Shown here: piece after piece, positions 47,749-60,298 of the stretch | Position numbering within the stretch: position 1 is the first letter of the stretch | How the letters are laid out: every line of letters begins with the position of its first letter | From: Quillaja saponaria | Lineage: Eukaryota; Streptophyta; Magnoliopsida; Fabales; Quillajaceae | Length of the DNA: 64,000 nt | Assembly: GCA_029379385.1 (NCBI GenBank) | Contig: CM055608.1 | Span: 29,944,350 to 30,008,349, forward strand | Direction of reading: 5' to 3' | Notes under the pieces: model-generated | The model's database searches: none | What the model was told of the DNA's origin: nothing | The model's input: only the letters and a program-made list of their open reading frames with translations | Program-made: the position numbers and the translations under genes

Positions 47749-50700
47749 CTAGATTGCCTTCAGTCCTGCAAGCTTCCGTAGCTCCTCACATAGTATAAAG
47801 GTAATCGTGGTTTGTGGCCCCAATCTAGCAAATATTGTAAAACCCCTGACAGAAGGTATAATGTCAACAAATCTGAAATGCATATGCAGTTATTCACGAG
47901 GTTAAGATAGACATGTGACTGTTATAGTATTTCCTTGGTTATTTTGGCTAAAAATATCCAAGCAGTTATCAACTTATCATAGCTGACTTGTAAGTTGTAA
48001 AATCCAAGAGAAAAAGTTAAAGCCCAACAGAAGTAGCTCGTACAGTGATCCCAGAACAGTTACTCATTATGGTGTTGGAGATGTGCAGGAGAAGGGAGAA
48101 CTATTAGACTTACCCTTTGTAAAGCGCTTTTGGGCCTTCTTTAAGCATAACCTGCAACCAAATATTACCCATGCATTAGACAAGAAGGGGGCCACGTTAT
48201 AGACTATCTGGATATGAATAATATATAATTATATTCTTTTATTGCAGCCATTGAACTGGGTTAATACCTCTGCTATTCCAGCAAACCTGCTGGGGAACAG
48301 GGAGAAAACCCTTGAGGGGTGGGCGAGGATGAAGGACCACTTTTTTTTACATTTTCATTTAACAGATTAGGAAGGGCATACAAAATGTGGACAAAACCCC
48401 GTTTAGTATTATTGTTCATAATGATGCTAACAACCCAAATCTAAGAGGAAGAAAATTCATGAAAGAAAGGAAAAAGACTTAATATAAGAAAATAGAATTT
48501 AACCATGTGTCTTCCATATCTACCTGTTAACTACTTACAAAAAAAACACCTACAGCCTCAGAGATAAAGCTAAAATGAAAAAAACTAGCTTGGTTGGGGA
48601 ATGGGACAGAAAAAGGCGTAAATACCTGGTATGCACAATCAAATCCGTTTCTATAGGTTCCAGGTCTGTGAGATTCTCGTTGCAACATAAGACGGGTTTT
48701 AACCATGTCCACAGGTGCAGTTATGAGGGTACTCAGCACACCAGCAACTGTGCTTGAACTTTAAAAAGTAATAATCATAATTAGTCTCCATCTCAAATAA
48801 TAGAACACAAGAGATGCTTAGTTGACAACAATAAACTGTGATCACATGAACTAGGACAAATTCCAGTACAGAATGCTAGGTGAATTCAGTAAAGCCTAAC
48901 CAGCGTATTGGCAAAAATTGATACACGCTTAACATATGATGTATTAATTTCATAATTTTTTGGTAGTAATTATTAAAATTATTAAAATTCTTATAATGAT
49001 TTATTTGAATTTTTTATACAATGCTAAAGTTCTTATAAATTTTTGTCCTTTTGAGTTTTTCTTCTTTTCTTAGAAGCTTGTCATCACCCATGATTGAAGT
49101 CAATTTACTTCTACTTGATTTACAATTTGTAGGAATAAGAGAAGAAATCTGTGAGGCTGTCATACATCAGATGCAGATGAAAGCCTTCTTCAAGAGATGT
49201 CCACCTCATCAGAATCTGCATAAACAGAAAGCAAAATAAATTTTGCTGAAAGAAAAACAAAGATTGAGTTTATGAAAGAAATTAAAAGATGAAGGATCAA
49301 AGTATACTTTATAACTACCAAGTACCAATTAATATTGATCAAACTTTTGGACTATGGAAATTACTTCGTGGATACTCAAAGTGAAAAATAGCATGCTTAG
49401 AACTTGACCCGCTTGGTTTCATCATATGTGGCCAACTGTGATGCAGTCAAGGCAGCTGCTCTGGCCATTGCAGGGCCCACCCCCTTCCAAAGAGCTTTTA
49501 TTCCCTCTTCAGATATAGTTCTACGCATCTCTACAATTGGCCCTCCCTTTCTCTGGTCTGGATTCATTTGCAGACGCACCTAGTAGCAATATGCTGTGGC
49601 AATCAAGATTCTGGGAAAAAAAAAAAAAAGAACAGAGACATTAACACAGTATCTTACCTTTAAAACTTCAACTGGATTGGTGAGTGCAGTTGAAATAGCA
49701 CCAGAAAATGCTCCAGATGCAATCTTAACTAAAACGTTATTGGACCCAAAAGCTAAATCACAGGCCTCCTTAGAAGGTTCATACAAGCCCAACCGCAGTC
49801 CTCCATATAGAACTGACCTTGTCAATGCAGGAGTCATACCTTGATACAATGATCTTGGTCCTTCATCTTTCAATATTCGAAAAAAAAGTTGTCCCTGAAA
49901 ACATCCTTCAATGATAAAAATTCTGCAATAATTTCATACGTGAGGTCATCTGGAGAAATGCAGTCAATGATAAAAGCTCAGGAAACTACCATTCCAGTCA
50001 AAGGACCTTTCTGCCCGACCAGTTGCATTTGCAACCTGACTTTCAGGACATCTGCATATCATGCAGAAACATTAAATAAAGAGATTTAACAATGAAGACA
50101 GTCCAATAGTTTTTCCAGAATCTTAATGTTAGGAAAATTAAAAGGACTTGATCATAGACCACCTTCACTGACAGATATCACACATCTAGCAAGCTCCATG
50201 ACATCATATAGTTATATCGTGTGATGATATTATGACTAGCCACTTCTAAGCGCTGAAGTAATTCCTTTTTCTTGCATGATTATCAACTATTCAAATCAGT
50301 ACCTGAGTGCAGAATATGCCTCAAGATACTGTTGTGACTTGTGATTCACAGCCTAGAGATAGTCTAAAAAAAATCGATTTACTGCACATAAGTTATCACT
50401 TTTAACGTTCCAATTATTTAAAATGTTACAAAAGATCTAAAGCACTCCCCTTATTGTGAATTGAATCCAAACTTAGCCATTGATCCTTACAAGGTCAACA
50501 GTCAACACAATAGCTGGAAATACCTCTGGAAAGCAACATTGTTTTTTAGAAATCTAAACCTGACTAATATGCAAAATAATGGACGATGGTAATATGAATA
50601 ACCGACATTGAATCTGGAGTCAATTCCAGTACTTGATCAAGCTTTTTCACAAGTTTCATCATACTTCTTGGTACAAATCCCACCATATGTTAACATCTTG

Positions 50701-51604
50701 ATCTAAACATCCCACCCCAAACCACAATAAAAGTACCAAGGAAAAGCTGTTAAAAACAGAGATAGTGAGAGGAAGAGAGAGAATTTAAGTAAAAACACCC
50801 GCACAACCTCTTTCATGTAGATGCCAAGGTTAATTTCAAACTTTCTTTTTAAAAAAAAAAAAAAAAAAAAAGAAGCCGGCTGTATCCTTTATATAATTGA
50901 TGTTGTCTTTTCCCAGAAACTCTGGTGAAAACTTTTGATTAAAAGAAATGTTAAATTGAAATCAGACAAATCAAATATAAGATCCTTTCATAGAGAAAAC
51001 TATTTCTTTGAAAGGAATCAAATATCATAAGGTAACAACCAAAATAGTGTTTTTACAATAACAAATGGAGAATTACTCAGTATACAAAGGTCAAAACTGC
51101 ATACAAAAATTCTAAATACTGAAAACAATTAATTGGAAAGGCACACAGTCACAGAAGAAAATAACCTAAAGGGTGAGTACATCCGGTTGCCACCGCAACT
51201 GAAAGTCCACTGGTAGCAAAGTGGTAGAAAACGTTGGATGGAGAGCCATCCCAATTTTGCTTCTCGTTGTTCACAGATCCTGAAAGATCCATTTTTTTAC
51301 CCAACATCATAATTCACATTTTAAAATGCATAAACCATCATACAACATAATACCATAAAAACAAAAAAACTAGCCAGGAATTGAAATTTAAATTCCAAAC
51401 AATTGAGGATTCAAGAAAAGAGATTTAATTTGCTCGATGGGTCAAACAATGCCAATATTACAGTTTCTGGGTAAACAAAAACAAAAGCAAAAAGAATAAT
51501 TGCTCAATATTCTCGGAAACCAAACACAAGAAGGATAAAGTTCAACATAAAGAATAAACAGAACCTGAGGTTGCGGAATTCTGGGAATCAGAATTGCCAT
51601 CCAT
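47749..51604 (-). CDS. Mitochondrial substrate carrier (SLC25 family)
   Basis: Nine exons, all in phase: 51604-51565, 51279-51166, 50051-49990, 49894-49658, 49579-49409, 49215-49166, 48758-48626, 48151-48114, 47845-47749; 313 residues. The three tandem carrier repeats are shown by their signature motifs: 'HPLDVLKVRLQMQL', 'NPVEVLKVRLQMNP' and 'APVDMVKTRLMLQRE' (P-x-[DE]-x-x-[KR]). Other family blocks are 'SLYQGMTPALTRSVLYGGLR', 'ALWKGVGPAMARAAALTASQ' and 'ALYKGGFTIFARLGPQTTIT'. These inner-membrane proteins exchange metabolites; this subgroup resembles the UCP/dicarboxylate carriers, but the substrate cannot be read from the sequence. The acceptor of exon 7 was set so that the conserved 'LISSTVAG' is kept. 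Exon 5 has a weak GTCAAG donor. Start at MDGNSDSQ. Intact, with no frameshift. Confidence 0.94.
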
Positions 51605-52022
51605 TTGGGCTTTCTCCGATTAGTCTTCCAGACTTGCAGCCAAGAAAGAATTGAGAAAATCAGCACATTCAAATCGTAGCATTAGTAATAGTTGCTCTTC
51701 GCCAATTTCGTGCAAAAAAGAACGAGAAATTTGGCCTCAGGCATTGGCCCGGTAAGAAGTCAATTCATTATGAATTTGGCTTATTTACTATTTTGGTCAC
51801 TGGATCAAACTATCCTCGTTCGAGTATAACAATTTTGACTAAGATATCTTTCAAGATAATAAAAAACAAAAGCAATTTTTTACTCAAAACTTTTTTCTTA
51901 TATTGTTGGTTTTCTTTCATAATGGTATGTTCCTTGTGACATGACTTGCAAGCTGTGATTTAATGAGTTAGTGGCAACATGCTTTGTTGTTTGTTTGTTT
52001 GTTTTTGTTTTGTTTTTTTTTT

Positions 52023-52207
52023 CTTGTGTGTAGGCATTGATTTTGCACCACATCAGGAGCTATACACATTTCATAAAAGGAAATGAGTTTGAGTTTACCA
52101 AATTGGTTTTTTTTTTCTTGTTTGTAGCCATTGATTTTGCACCACATCAGGAGCAATATACATTTCATAAAAGGAATGAGTTTGAGTTTACCAAATTGGT
52201 TTTTTTT
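52023..52207. repeat. 94-bp tandem duplication ending at the LINE boundary
   Basis: Unit 1 (52023-52116) and unit 2 (52117 to about 52207) are about 95 percent alike by eye. Each begins CTTGTNTGTAGNCATTGATT and each ends with AGTTTACCAAATTGG followed by a poly-T run. Unit 2's end is the left target-site duplication and poly-T of the LINE. Confidence 0.9.
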
Positions 52208-52229
52208 GCTAAGAAATAATTCATTGAAA

Positions 52230-55200
52230 AAGACCAAAAGGTACAAGGGGAAACTCCTTTAAAGAGCCCACATCATGGATACAAAGAGAAACGTCACCAG
52301 TGATAAGGTTACAAAAAGCCAAGCGAGCTAAATTAGAAGCACATATGTTGGCTATCCTATTAACTTTCTTGGCACCTTAAATAAAATTCAAATTAAATAC
52401 TAAGAGAGCGTCTGCAATGGTAGGCTTAATAAGCCAATCAGGACAGCTGGATTTAAGAGCAGTTATAATAATAGAGTTTACACTTTCTAAAATATATTGG
52501 ACATTACCACTGGATTTCTGAATAAGAGAAGCTGCAAGCTTCTGCTTTTGCTTCTGCGATAATACTATTAGAGGTGCCGGTTTGCCCAGTAAAAGCATGT
52601 ATCTTTAGCCATTGTCGAAATCCAATAGCCATTATCACTAGAAAATGCTCTAAAGTAAATTTTGATCCATCCTTGTGGAGGAGGGACCAATTATCTGCAT
52701 TGAGTGGTCTACATGGATCAGACAGGAGTGATAACAGTTCATCAAATCTCTTCTTAAGTTGAAAACTAAGCCTGTGAGGCTCTGGTATGGTGAAATTCTG
52801 ATTGTGCACTGCTTGGTTCCAGTAAAACCAGTGTGAATCAAGGGCAAGAGAGGCATTACTCAGAAGGTACCTATTATCAAGGCCTAAAGTTATTGACACT
52901 GCCCTTTTGTTTATAAGAAAGCCAAACCATTCTTGAGCATTTAAGTGAGAGAAAGCATTAATCTGGATACCCCAAAGTGAGATGATCCAAAGCTTCCTTA
53001 TGAAATCTCAGTGGAAAAGCATGTGGTTCATATTTTCCTCAGGATGGCCATGTAGAGGACAGGAAGTGTCCAATTGAATACCATGGGAAGCAAGAACCAT
53101 TTTGGTTGGGAGGATATTCCACAGAACTTGCCACCATAGGAATTTGAATCTTTTAGTAAGCTTGGAGTTCCAAAGAGCTAACCATGTTTTTTTTTATCTA
53201 GAATTTTCAGACTATTAAAACCGTGGTCCAGGTCCACAAGATAGGCAGACTTGACAGTGAATATACCATTCTTTGTAGGAACCCAAATCCATTTATCTGG
53301 CCTGGGAACAACAGGCAAATGCATTTGAAGGATATTATCTGCATGGTGAGTGCTGAAGTTATCATAGAGCTTATTCACATTCCATCTTTGAGTTGAGCTG
53401 TCAATAAGGTCAGACACAGTCATAAGTCCAAGTCTAGGAATACTAATAGGAAGAATGTAGAAGTTATCTGAGATAGGAACCCATGGATCATTCCGTATTA
53501 ATGTCCCTCCCGTTACCAACTTGAATGCAAGCTTCTTTACCACAATGTCTTTACTGCTAGAGATACCATACTAAAGCCATGAAGAGCTTCTGGAATGATT
53601 GGAGTTGAGAAAAGCTTGATTTCTAAAATATTTGTGTTTCAAAGTTTGAACCCAAAGGGCATTAGGCTCATTTAAAATTCTCCAACCAATTTTTGTAAGT
53701 TGTGCTCTATTAACATCTTAAACTCTGCGAAAGCCTAAGCCTCCATAAGATTTTGGCATACATATCTATCTCAAGCTTGAAGATACATGGTTCTTTTAGA
53801 ATCTTGGTTAACCCCTTACCAAAACTTCCTGAAAAGTCCATTCATCTAATTAGTTACAAATTGAGGCATCATGAGAGTTTGAGAAGTGTAATGGGATATT
53901 GCTTGCTTGACTAATTTGATTAGAATTGATCTACCTGCCTTCGAAAGTGTGTGTGCCTTCTAACCAGCAACTTAAGATTGAACTTTGTTGAGAACATCTG
54001 AAAAGGAGGTTTTTTTGGATCGTTGAATTGATAAAGATAGACCAAGATATTTAGATGTAAAATCACCTTGTGAAAAATGCAGTAAGTTTGCAATTTCTGC
54101 CTTTGAGTCATCAATGACATTACTACTGAAGAAAATCTTGGACTTAGCAAAGTTTATTTGTTGTCCTGACCATGAGCAATATATATTGAGTATTTCTCGA
54201 AGCACACAAGCTTGCTGATGAAAAGCATGTGAAAAGATGATTAAATCATCAGCAAAAAGCAGGTGGGAGAATACTGGACCACTTCTTGAAATCTTGATAC
54301 CCTGAAAGCAACCCTCAACCATACATTTATTAATGAGTCTGGAAAGGAGCTCAGTACAAAGGATAAATAAATATGGAGAAAGTGGATCTTCTTGCCTTAA
54401 GCCTCTTTGAGCTTTGAAGTGACCATAAGGGATACCATTAAGCATTATGGAGAAAGTAAGGGTGGAAATACATTGACGTATCCAATTAATCCATTTATCA
54501 CAAAACCACAAACTTTTAAAAATAGAAAGGACTAAAGGCCACTCAATTCTATCAAAAGCTTTTTCCATATCAATTTTTAAGGCTGTAAAGCCACCCCTAC
54601 CAGATTTCTTTTTCATTTAATGAAAAATTTCATGAGCAATAATACTATTATCATTAATTTGTCTCCTTTTAACAAAAGCAGTTTGCATGGGGGAGATAAG
54701 ACTTGAGTCTAGTAGCAATGATCTTCAAAATGCACTTGTAAATGACATTGCAAAGACTTATGGGTCAAAAATGATTTACCATATGGGATGAGTCTGATTT
54801 GGGAATAAGAGTTATAAGTGATATTACATCCCTTTGGAATGTATCCATTCAGGAAGAAGTGTTGGACACCTTTGAATATTTCATACTGGATGATAGGCTA
54901 ATAGTGCTTATAGAATTTGGCAGAGAAGCCATCCGGTCCAAGAGCTTTATTAGAATTCATATTGAAGATAATGGATTTAATTTCCTTTTTATTAGGAGTG
55001 GTACATAAAGAGACATTGTTATTCTTTGAGATGCATGGCAGGAATAAATTATTAAGATCAGCAGGGAAGCTAGAATTGCTTGAGGTAAAAGTTTGAGTAA
55101 AATGATTCACAAATGCTTGGCCAATGTCCTCTCTTCTAGAAGTCCAGTTATTCAGACTCAATTTTAGAAAGTCAATAACATTTCGACGCCTTCTAATGAC

Positions 55201-56292
55201 AGTGGAAAGATGGAAGAAGAGTGTATTCTTGTCTCCTTGCTTCAGCCATTGAACTATTGATTTTTGTTTCCAGAAAATTTCCTCTCTAAGGGCCCGTTCA
55301 TCCAGGTCAGTTTTAAGGCAATGCTCAGCTAGAAGATTTTCATGTGTGGGTTCTTTCCTTTGTAAAATGTCAATTTGGCATTTAAGAGTTTTGATTCTAG
55401 CTTGGACTTTGCCAAATTCATTCCTATTCCAGTCTTTTAAAGCTGCTCTAGCTCTCTTCAGTTTATGGTTGAGGGAGAAAGCATGGGATCCATTAGTATG
55501 GTTTTTCCAAGAGTTTTCCACTACCAGCTTACTACGATCATCTCTAGTCCAGATTTCTTCAAATTTGAACGGGCAAGGTTGGAAGCTGGGTTCACCTTCC
55601 ATTTTAAGAAGAATAGGATTGTGGTCCGAGGCAATAGTAAAAAGATGGGTGAGAACTGCCCTAGGGAAAAGAAGACGCCAATCAGTACTAGCGAAAGCTC
55701 TATTCAAATGAATTTTAGTGTTGGCCTTTCTTTCTTTACTATTCAAATGAATTTTAGTGTTGCCAGTAAACCCCAAATCCACAACACCCAAAGCATTTAT
55801 TGTTCTACAAATATCAATTATTGAAGGCCCACATTTGGCACTACTTTGTTTCTCCATAGGCAACAGATAGCTGTTAAAGTCTCTAATCAAGAGGGTTAGA
55901 GAGGTGAATGAGTGGTACAGTGAGCTAATGCAATTCCAGAAGTCAAGTTTTTCTTCATTGTATGGAGGGCCATAAACAGCCAAAAGATTCCATGTCTTGT
56001 CAGGAGGGGAGGAATGAAGCGTAAGATGGATTATGTTTTTAGAGGAAGAAACAAGAGTGAAATGTATTGCAGTGGCACAGGCTACATAAAACCCCCCTGC
56101 AGTGTTTGAAAGTTCAACATAAGTAATTTGAGGGAATCCAAGCATGTTAAGAGTGTCAGTGTACAGGCTACTTTGGATCTTGGTCTCAGAAAGGAAAATG
56201 ATATCAGGGTGGAGCTCTCGGACCATGTTGCGGAGTTAACGAATTGTTGAGGCACAGCCCAGACCTCGACAATTCTAAGAGAGGACAATCAT
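52230..56292 (-). pseudogene. LINE ORF2 remnant (EN-RT-zf-RVT-RNase H)
   Basis: Starts at ATG 56292 (MIVLS then a stop where family members have Trp). Endonuclease blocks: 'DIIFLSETKI', 'NLLAVYGPPYNEEK', 'LLIRDFNSY' (the usual GDFN is RDFN here), 'ASDHNPILL'. RT blocks: 'NKALGPDGFSAKFYK' (near 54900), 'FTALKIDMEKAFDRIEW', 'GLRQEDPLSPYLFIL' and 'LLFADDLIIF' with the catalytic Asp pair (near 54240). The zf-RVT region is 'DKWIWVPTKNGIFTVKSAY' near 53280, and an RNase-H-like C-terminus 'VNRIANICASNLARLAF' lies near 52340. Internal stops, a 39-base in-frame duplication ('NTKIHLN' twice, around 55692-55750) and frameshifts mark it as dead. Confidence 0.88.
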
Positions 56293-56839
56293 GGTGAATG
56301 TGAAGACTGTTCCAGGCCTATCTCCTTTGCCATGTCCGAGAGAGTGTGTGTCTCATTAAAAGAGGTTACATTTGGTGTGGGGGTGTTTTGGTGGTGGTGA
56401 GAAAAAATTTCTCTAGCTAAACTCTTGAGATTGACCTTTTTTGTGCATGAAAATGATTGGGGTGATAAAGAACCAGATGTGAATGTGAAGCTTAAAGGGG
56501 TTTGGGTGAAGTTCTCAGAATTTAAGTTATCAGGAGGGCCAGAGGGAATGTCATATGTTTTGATGAGTTTTAAGGGTCTGAGATTAAATGTGTTGGGTTT
56601 TTTTCTTTTAAGCCAAGTTGGGATATTATTATGTGAGGGTTGGGTTAGAGGAATTTGTGCTTTAAAATTTTGTGGTTCATTTTCAGAGTCTGAGAGCTCT
56701 TGGATTTATGGTGTTTTGGCTAGAGAGTTGGTTAGGAGAAAGTTTGGATTGGATAGAGTTGGTTGAGTTATGACTATATCAATAGACGAGGAGCTGTCTT
56801 TAGCTTTTAGCAATAATGTCAACTGGAGCTTTGCATTAA

Positions 56840-58261
56840 TTAAGTGGGAAGTGGAATCAGAAGTGATTGGTGCTGATAGAGTATTGTTAAGAGGATGGAG
56901 AGACGTGAATGGTTAGGATTTTGATGGGTTCTGGTAAGAGTGGTCTTGCTTTTCTCCAGACGAGCTATCCTTGCGTGCAATACACCAATGTCTTCAACCT
57001 CTGTCTGGGTGGATGATGCAGGGCCTTGTTCATCAATTGCCAAAGGAGAGTTGACAATAACAAATGAGTTCTCGCCAAAGGAATTACTACTGTGATTGTC
57101 TGCTTTAATCTAAAGGCCATAAGGTTGAACTTTGTCTCCTTTTGGGTTAGGTACTGTAGAAAGATCCTTATTCTTGCACCATCTAAATTCATGGCCAAGC
57201 ATATCACATTTGTAATTAAGGGGTGTCAACAAGCCGAGCTCGAGCCGAGTTTTGACAAAGCTCGGCTCGGCTTGTGAAGTTTTTTAAGGAGAGTTGAATC
57301 CAAGACTTCTTAGTGAATATTTGTGCAAATTATTACTAAATCAAGTAACAATTTGTGTTAGTTTTGTTATATATAAATATATTTATTATAAATATATATA
57401 TAAATAATAAAAAAAATTATTAAATAATATTAAACGAATTAGTTCACGAGCTCACGAGCCGAGCTTTTGAAAGATTGAGTTCGGTTTGTTTTAGTAAACG
57501 AGCTTAAAATAAAGTTCAAGATCGACTCGTTTAAAAAACGAGCCGAGCTTGATCTGAGCTCTTAATGAGTAGCTCACGAACTGTTCACGAGTTAGCTCGG
57601 CTCATTACCACCCCTACTTATAACAAACATATGCTAATCTTTCAAATTTAAACTGGATCCAGAAGTTAGGAAAACCAGGTCTGTGTTGATAACTACTGCA
57701 TCTTCGAGGAGCATGAATATCAACTTCTACTTTGACCCTGCAGTATTTAATACCTAGTTTCACTGAGTCAAAGGATAGGTCAACCTCCATTAATAGACCA
57801 GTTTCTCTTCCTATCTTCTTAATGTTGTCAGGAATCGTATAAATGGGAGGGATACCATGGAGTTGGACCCAAAAGAGAGATGTTGAGAAATCTATTTATT
57901 GTAGGGTGAGGAGTGGATTCCATTCTTTGAGTACAAGATGAGCATTGTTTATTGACCAAGTGGTTTTATTTAGGACTCTTTTCTTATCAACTTAGTGGGA
58001 AAAGGTGAAGAAGAAAGTATTTGGGCTAATTTCAGAAACTTGAACATTTTTTATTGCTTTCCAGGCTTTGTCTATAATTGATTTAACAATGTATCATTTG
58101 ATGGTTTTATGGCTGACTAATTTTCCAACAAGACATAGGGATGCCAAGATATTTCCTTGTGAAGGGTCTGGTGTGAGATCAAGGCTGGTTGGGTTTTCGT
58201 TAGTGTTAAGATTGCTTGTTTTGGATATGAGAACTCTTAGATCTGTTGGGAAGTCCCCCAT
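56840..58261 (-). pseudogene. LINE ORF1 remnant, split by a foldback element
   Basis: From ATG 58261 (MGDFPTDLRVLISK) the reading runs through a DUF4283-like part ('LFWVQLHGIPP', 'GLLMEVDLSFDSVKLG', 'YCRVKVEVDI') with stops replacing codons at several places. It then reaches a zinc knuckle of type CX2CX4HX4C ('CYK' + 'CDMLGHEFRWC') that is interrupted between its first and second Cys by the 400-bp element at 57217-57616. The C-terminal part includes a short coiled-coil-like 'DIGVLHARIARLEKSK'. Confidence 0.8.
57217..57616. mobile_element. Foldback MITE nested in the LINE
   Basis: About 400 bases with short terminal inverted repeats AGGGGTG/CACCCCT and longer subterminal inverted blocks of GAGCTCGAGCC / GCTCGGCTC and GAGCCGAGCTT type around an AT-rich core. 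LINE codons resume on both sides. Flanks TTATAAGT and TTACAAAT (minus strand) look like an 8-base target-site duplication with two mismatches, which would suit a hAT-type element; the superfamily is an inference. Confidence 0.75.
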
Positions 58262-58475
58262 ATTAGTGGTGAACTGGATGGGTCAAGATGGAGAGAAATA
58301 GAATGATGGGATAGAGAGGTAGGTACCAGGGGTTACTGGTGAGGTTGGAGAATTTACAGGAAAGATAGAGACGGTGAGAATAGAAAAGGATTACAGCTTC
58401 ACGGAGGAAGAGCTTTCACTTGGGAAGGAATTCCAAATGGGAAATAGAGTTTTTGTCTTTTAGTTTACCAAATTG

Positions 58476-60298
58476 TTAAACTTCTATTTGTCATGGTTAT
58501 AATCTATTTTACTAACTTCGATCATAGGACCTAATCTGCAGGTTCATGAATATTGAAATTGGTTACTTGCATCATTGTTGTAGTACTGTTACATTATTGT
58601 TTTAGTTTTAGCATGTATGAGTTGCACCTAAAAGCAGTAGGCAACATTCTATTTTATTGCTGTGCTAATAATTTCGTCTTATTTTTTTTCCCTTTTTTGT
58701 GCGTGTATGTTTTTGCAGCCATGTGTAAGAAAGCAACATAATTCACGTAATACCCAAAAAAATAGTCCCATTGTGGGAGGTATGATTGTGTTGGTTATAA
58801 CCCACAATAATCAACAATCAAGTATCTTTATACTAGTATTTTAACTCATATGTGTGAGTTGTGGTATTTTTTGGTATTTGGGACATTTCATAAGATGCAC
58901 TAGAACTTTTGTACTTCATTTTATGATTTTTATATTTTCTTCAGGTATGCAGTTCCCTTCATAATGGTTATCATTTCCATTTAATGATCTTACTGGCAAG
59001 CAGACCAAATAAGGCATGACTATATTGTAGCACAGTGACTATGTTCAGAGGAATTTATCAAGAAATTTGGTATGTAATAGGTAAGAGCTTTGGATGTGGA
59101 TTATGTTATGTAAATTGCAATTTTTGTTAACATTAATTAATCAATGTGATTAGCACACATTTAAGGCCACTTGTATATTTGGTTCAGGAAGCTTAATGGA
59201 TGTTATCTTTGTATATTCGAACTCATCCCTCTCTCCCTAGTTCCTTTACATTGATAACAGACCTTAATCCTAAATAATGGGCTTTGGCTGCATGAATCCT
59301 AAATCAAAGCTACTCAAACTCTTGGCTGCAGCCTGAATTGAGAATAATGGTTGAGGGCCGGTAATGGGTGCAGCACAATGCATGCTCATAATGTCATAAA
59401 CTATGCAGGACTTGAATGGTACCGAAGTGCCCCAAAAGTTCTCTGCAGGTGCAACTATACTAAGTTTCAAACAGTGAATTTAAGTTATATATGTAGTAAT
59501 ATGACCTGCCAGCAGAAACTTTGTATTCAAACAGATTAATTTGTCAAAAGCTTTGCATTCACATCAACTGGGTGGGTATATAATGCACCTAGTTTCTTTC
59601 TGAGAGAACTGTGATTTTGCTCCTAGGCAACTTCTTTCTATCCAATTCAAAAAGATAGAGTAAATACATTTGGGAATAAACCATATGACTATAACCAGCA
59701 CCACACATAACAAGTAAGAATCAAAACAATCAATGACGCTGGGCAGCCCATTGACTATGTAGATGCCACTAGTTAGGTGGTTTAGATTGCACCTGCTCCA
59801 CAGTCAGTTGTTCTGAATTCTGGTTTGACGTCTTCTATAAACCTTCCCGACCCATTTACCTGTGTTACTTGACCATGTGCCAGAGCATTTCTGATTAACT
59901 TGATTTATGAAGAGTTGATGTCTGCCATTTTAAAAATCAAAGCACATTTTAGATAGGAAAAAATATAAAAATTGTTGATACATCCTTCCCTGTATTTTCT
60001 TCCCCTTGGCGGTGGGGGAGGGTGGAAGACAATTTTCAGAGAAGAAGCATGCAGTCACCAGACACAAAATATGCAAGAAAGGATCTTATTCGGCCCCAGC
60101 ATGAATGTAAGTTGCTTTAGAAATTTGAACGTGCTTCACCCAATTTATTATGTGTACTTTTCACTTTTACTATGAAAATTTCTTTGGAGAAGATTACTAA
60201 ATCTACATAATATAGTTCACTTCATGGCGCATAGTATCGAGCCATTAATATGAAATAAACCAAAAATGTGTTGAAGACTTCGAAGTATGCTTATATTT
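58476..60298. other. Spacer between LINE and BRCT gene
   Basis: No gene is supported. Two microsatellite-free open stretches (59270-59470 minus, 58553-58741 plus) do not resemble known proteins. Confidence 0.55.

Larger units (their letters stand above)
52199..58461 (-). mobile_element. L1-type LINE, near full length, decayed
   Basis: A 6.26-kb non-LTR retrotransposon, including the nested foldback element. Target-site duplications AGTTTACCAAATTG lie at 52185-52198 and 58462-58475; the 3' poly-A appears as poly-T at 52200-52207. ORF1 (about 58261-56840) has a DUF4283-like domain and a CCHC zinc knuckle; ORF2 (from 56292) has endonuclease, reverse transcriptase, a zf-RVT region and an RNase-H-like tail. 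Both ORFs contain several stops and frameshifts, so the element is inactive. The 14-bp TSD is exact, so the insertion itself is well defined. Confidence 0.93.

Noticed and set aside
54799..55824. Plus-strand open frames of 69-121 codons
   Set aside because: Antisense of LINE ORF2.
59270..59470. 66-codon minus-strand frame as a terminal BRCT-gene exon
   Set aside because: No suitable acceptor phase and no resemblance to BRCT C-termini.
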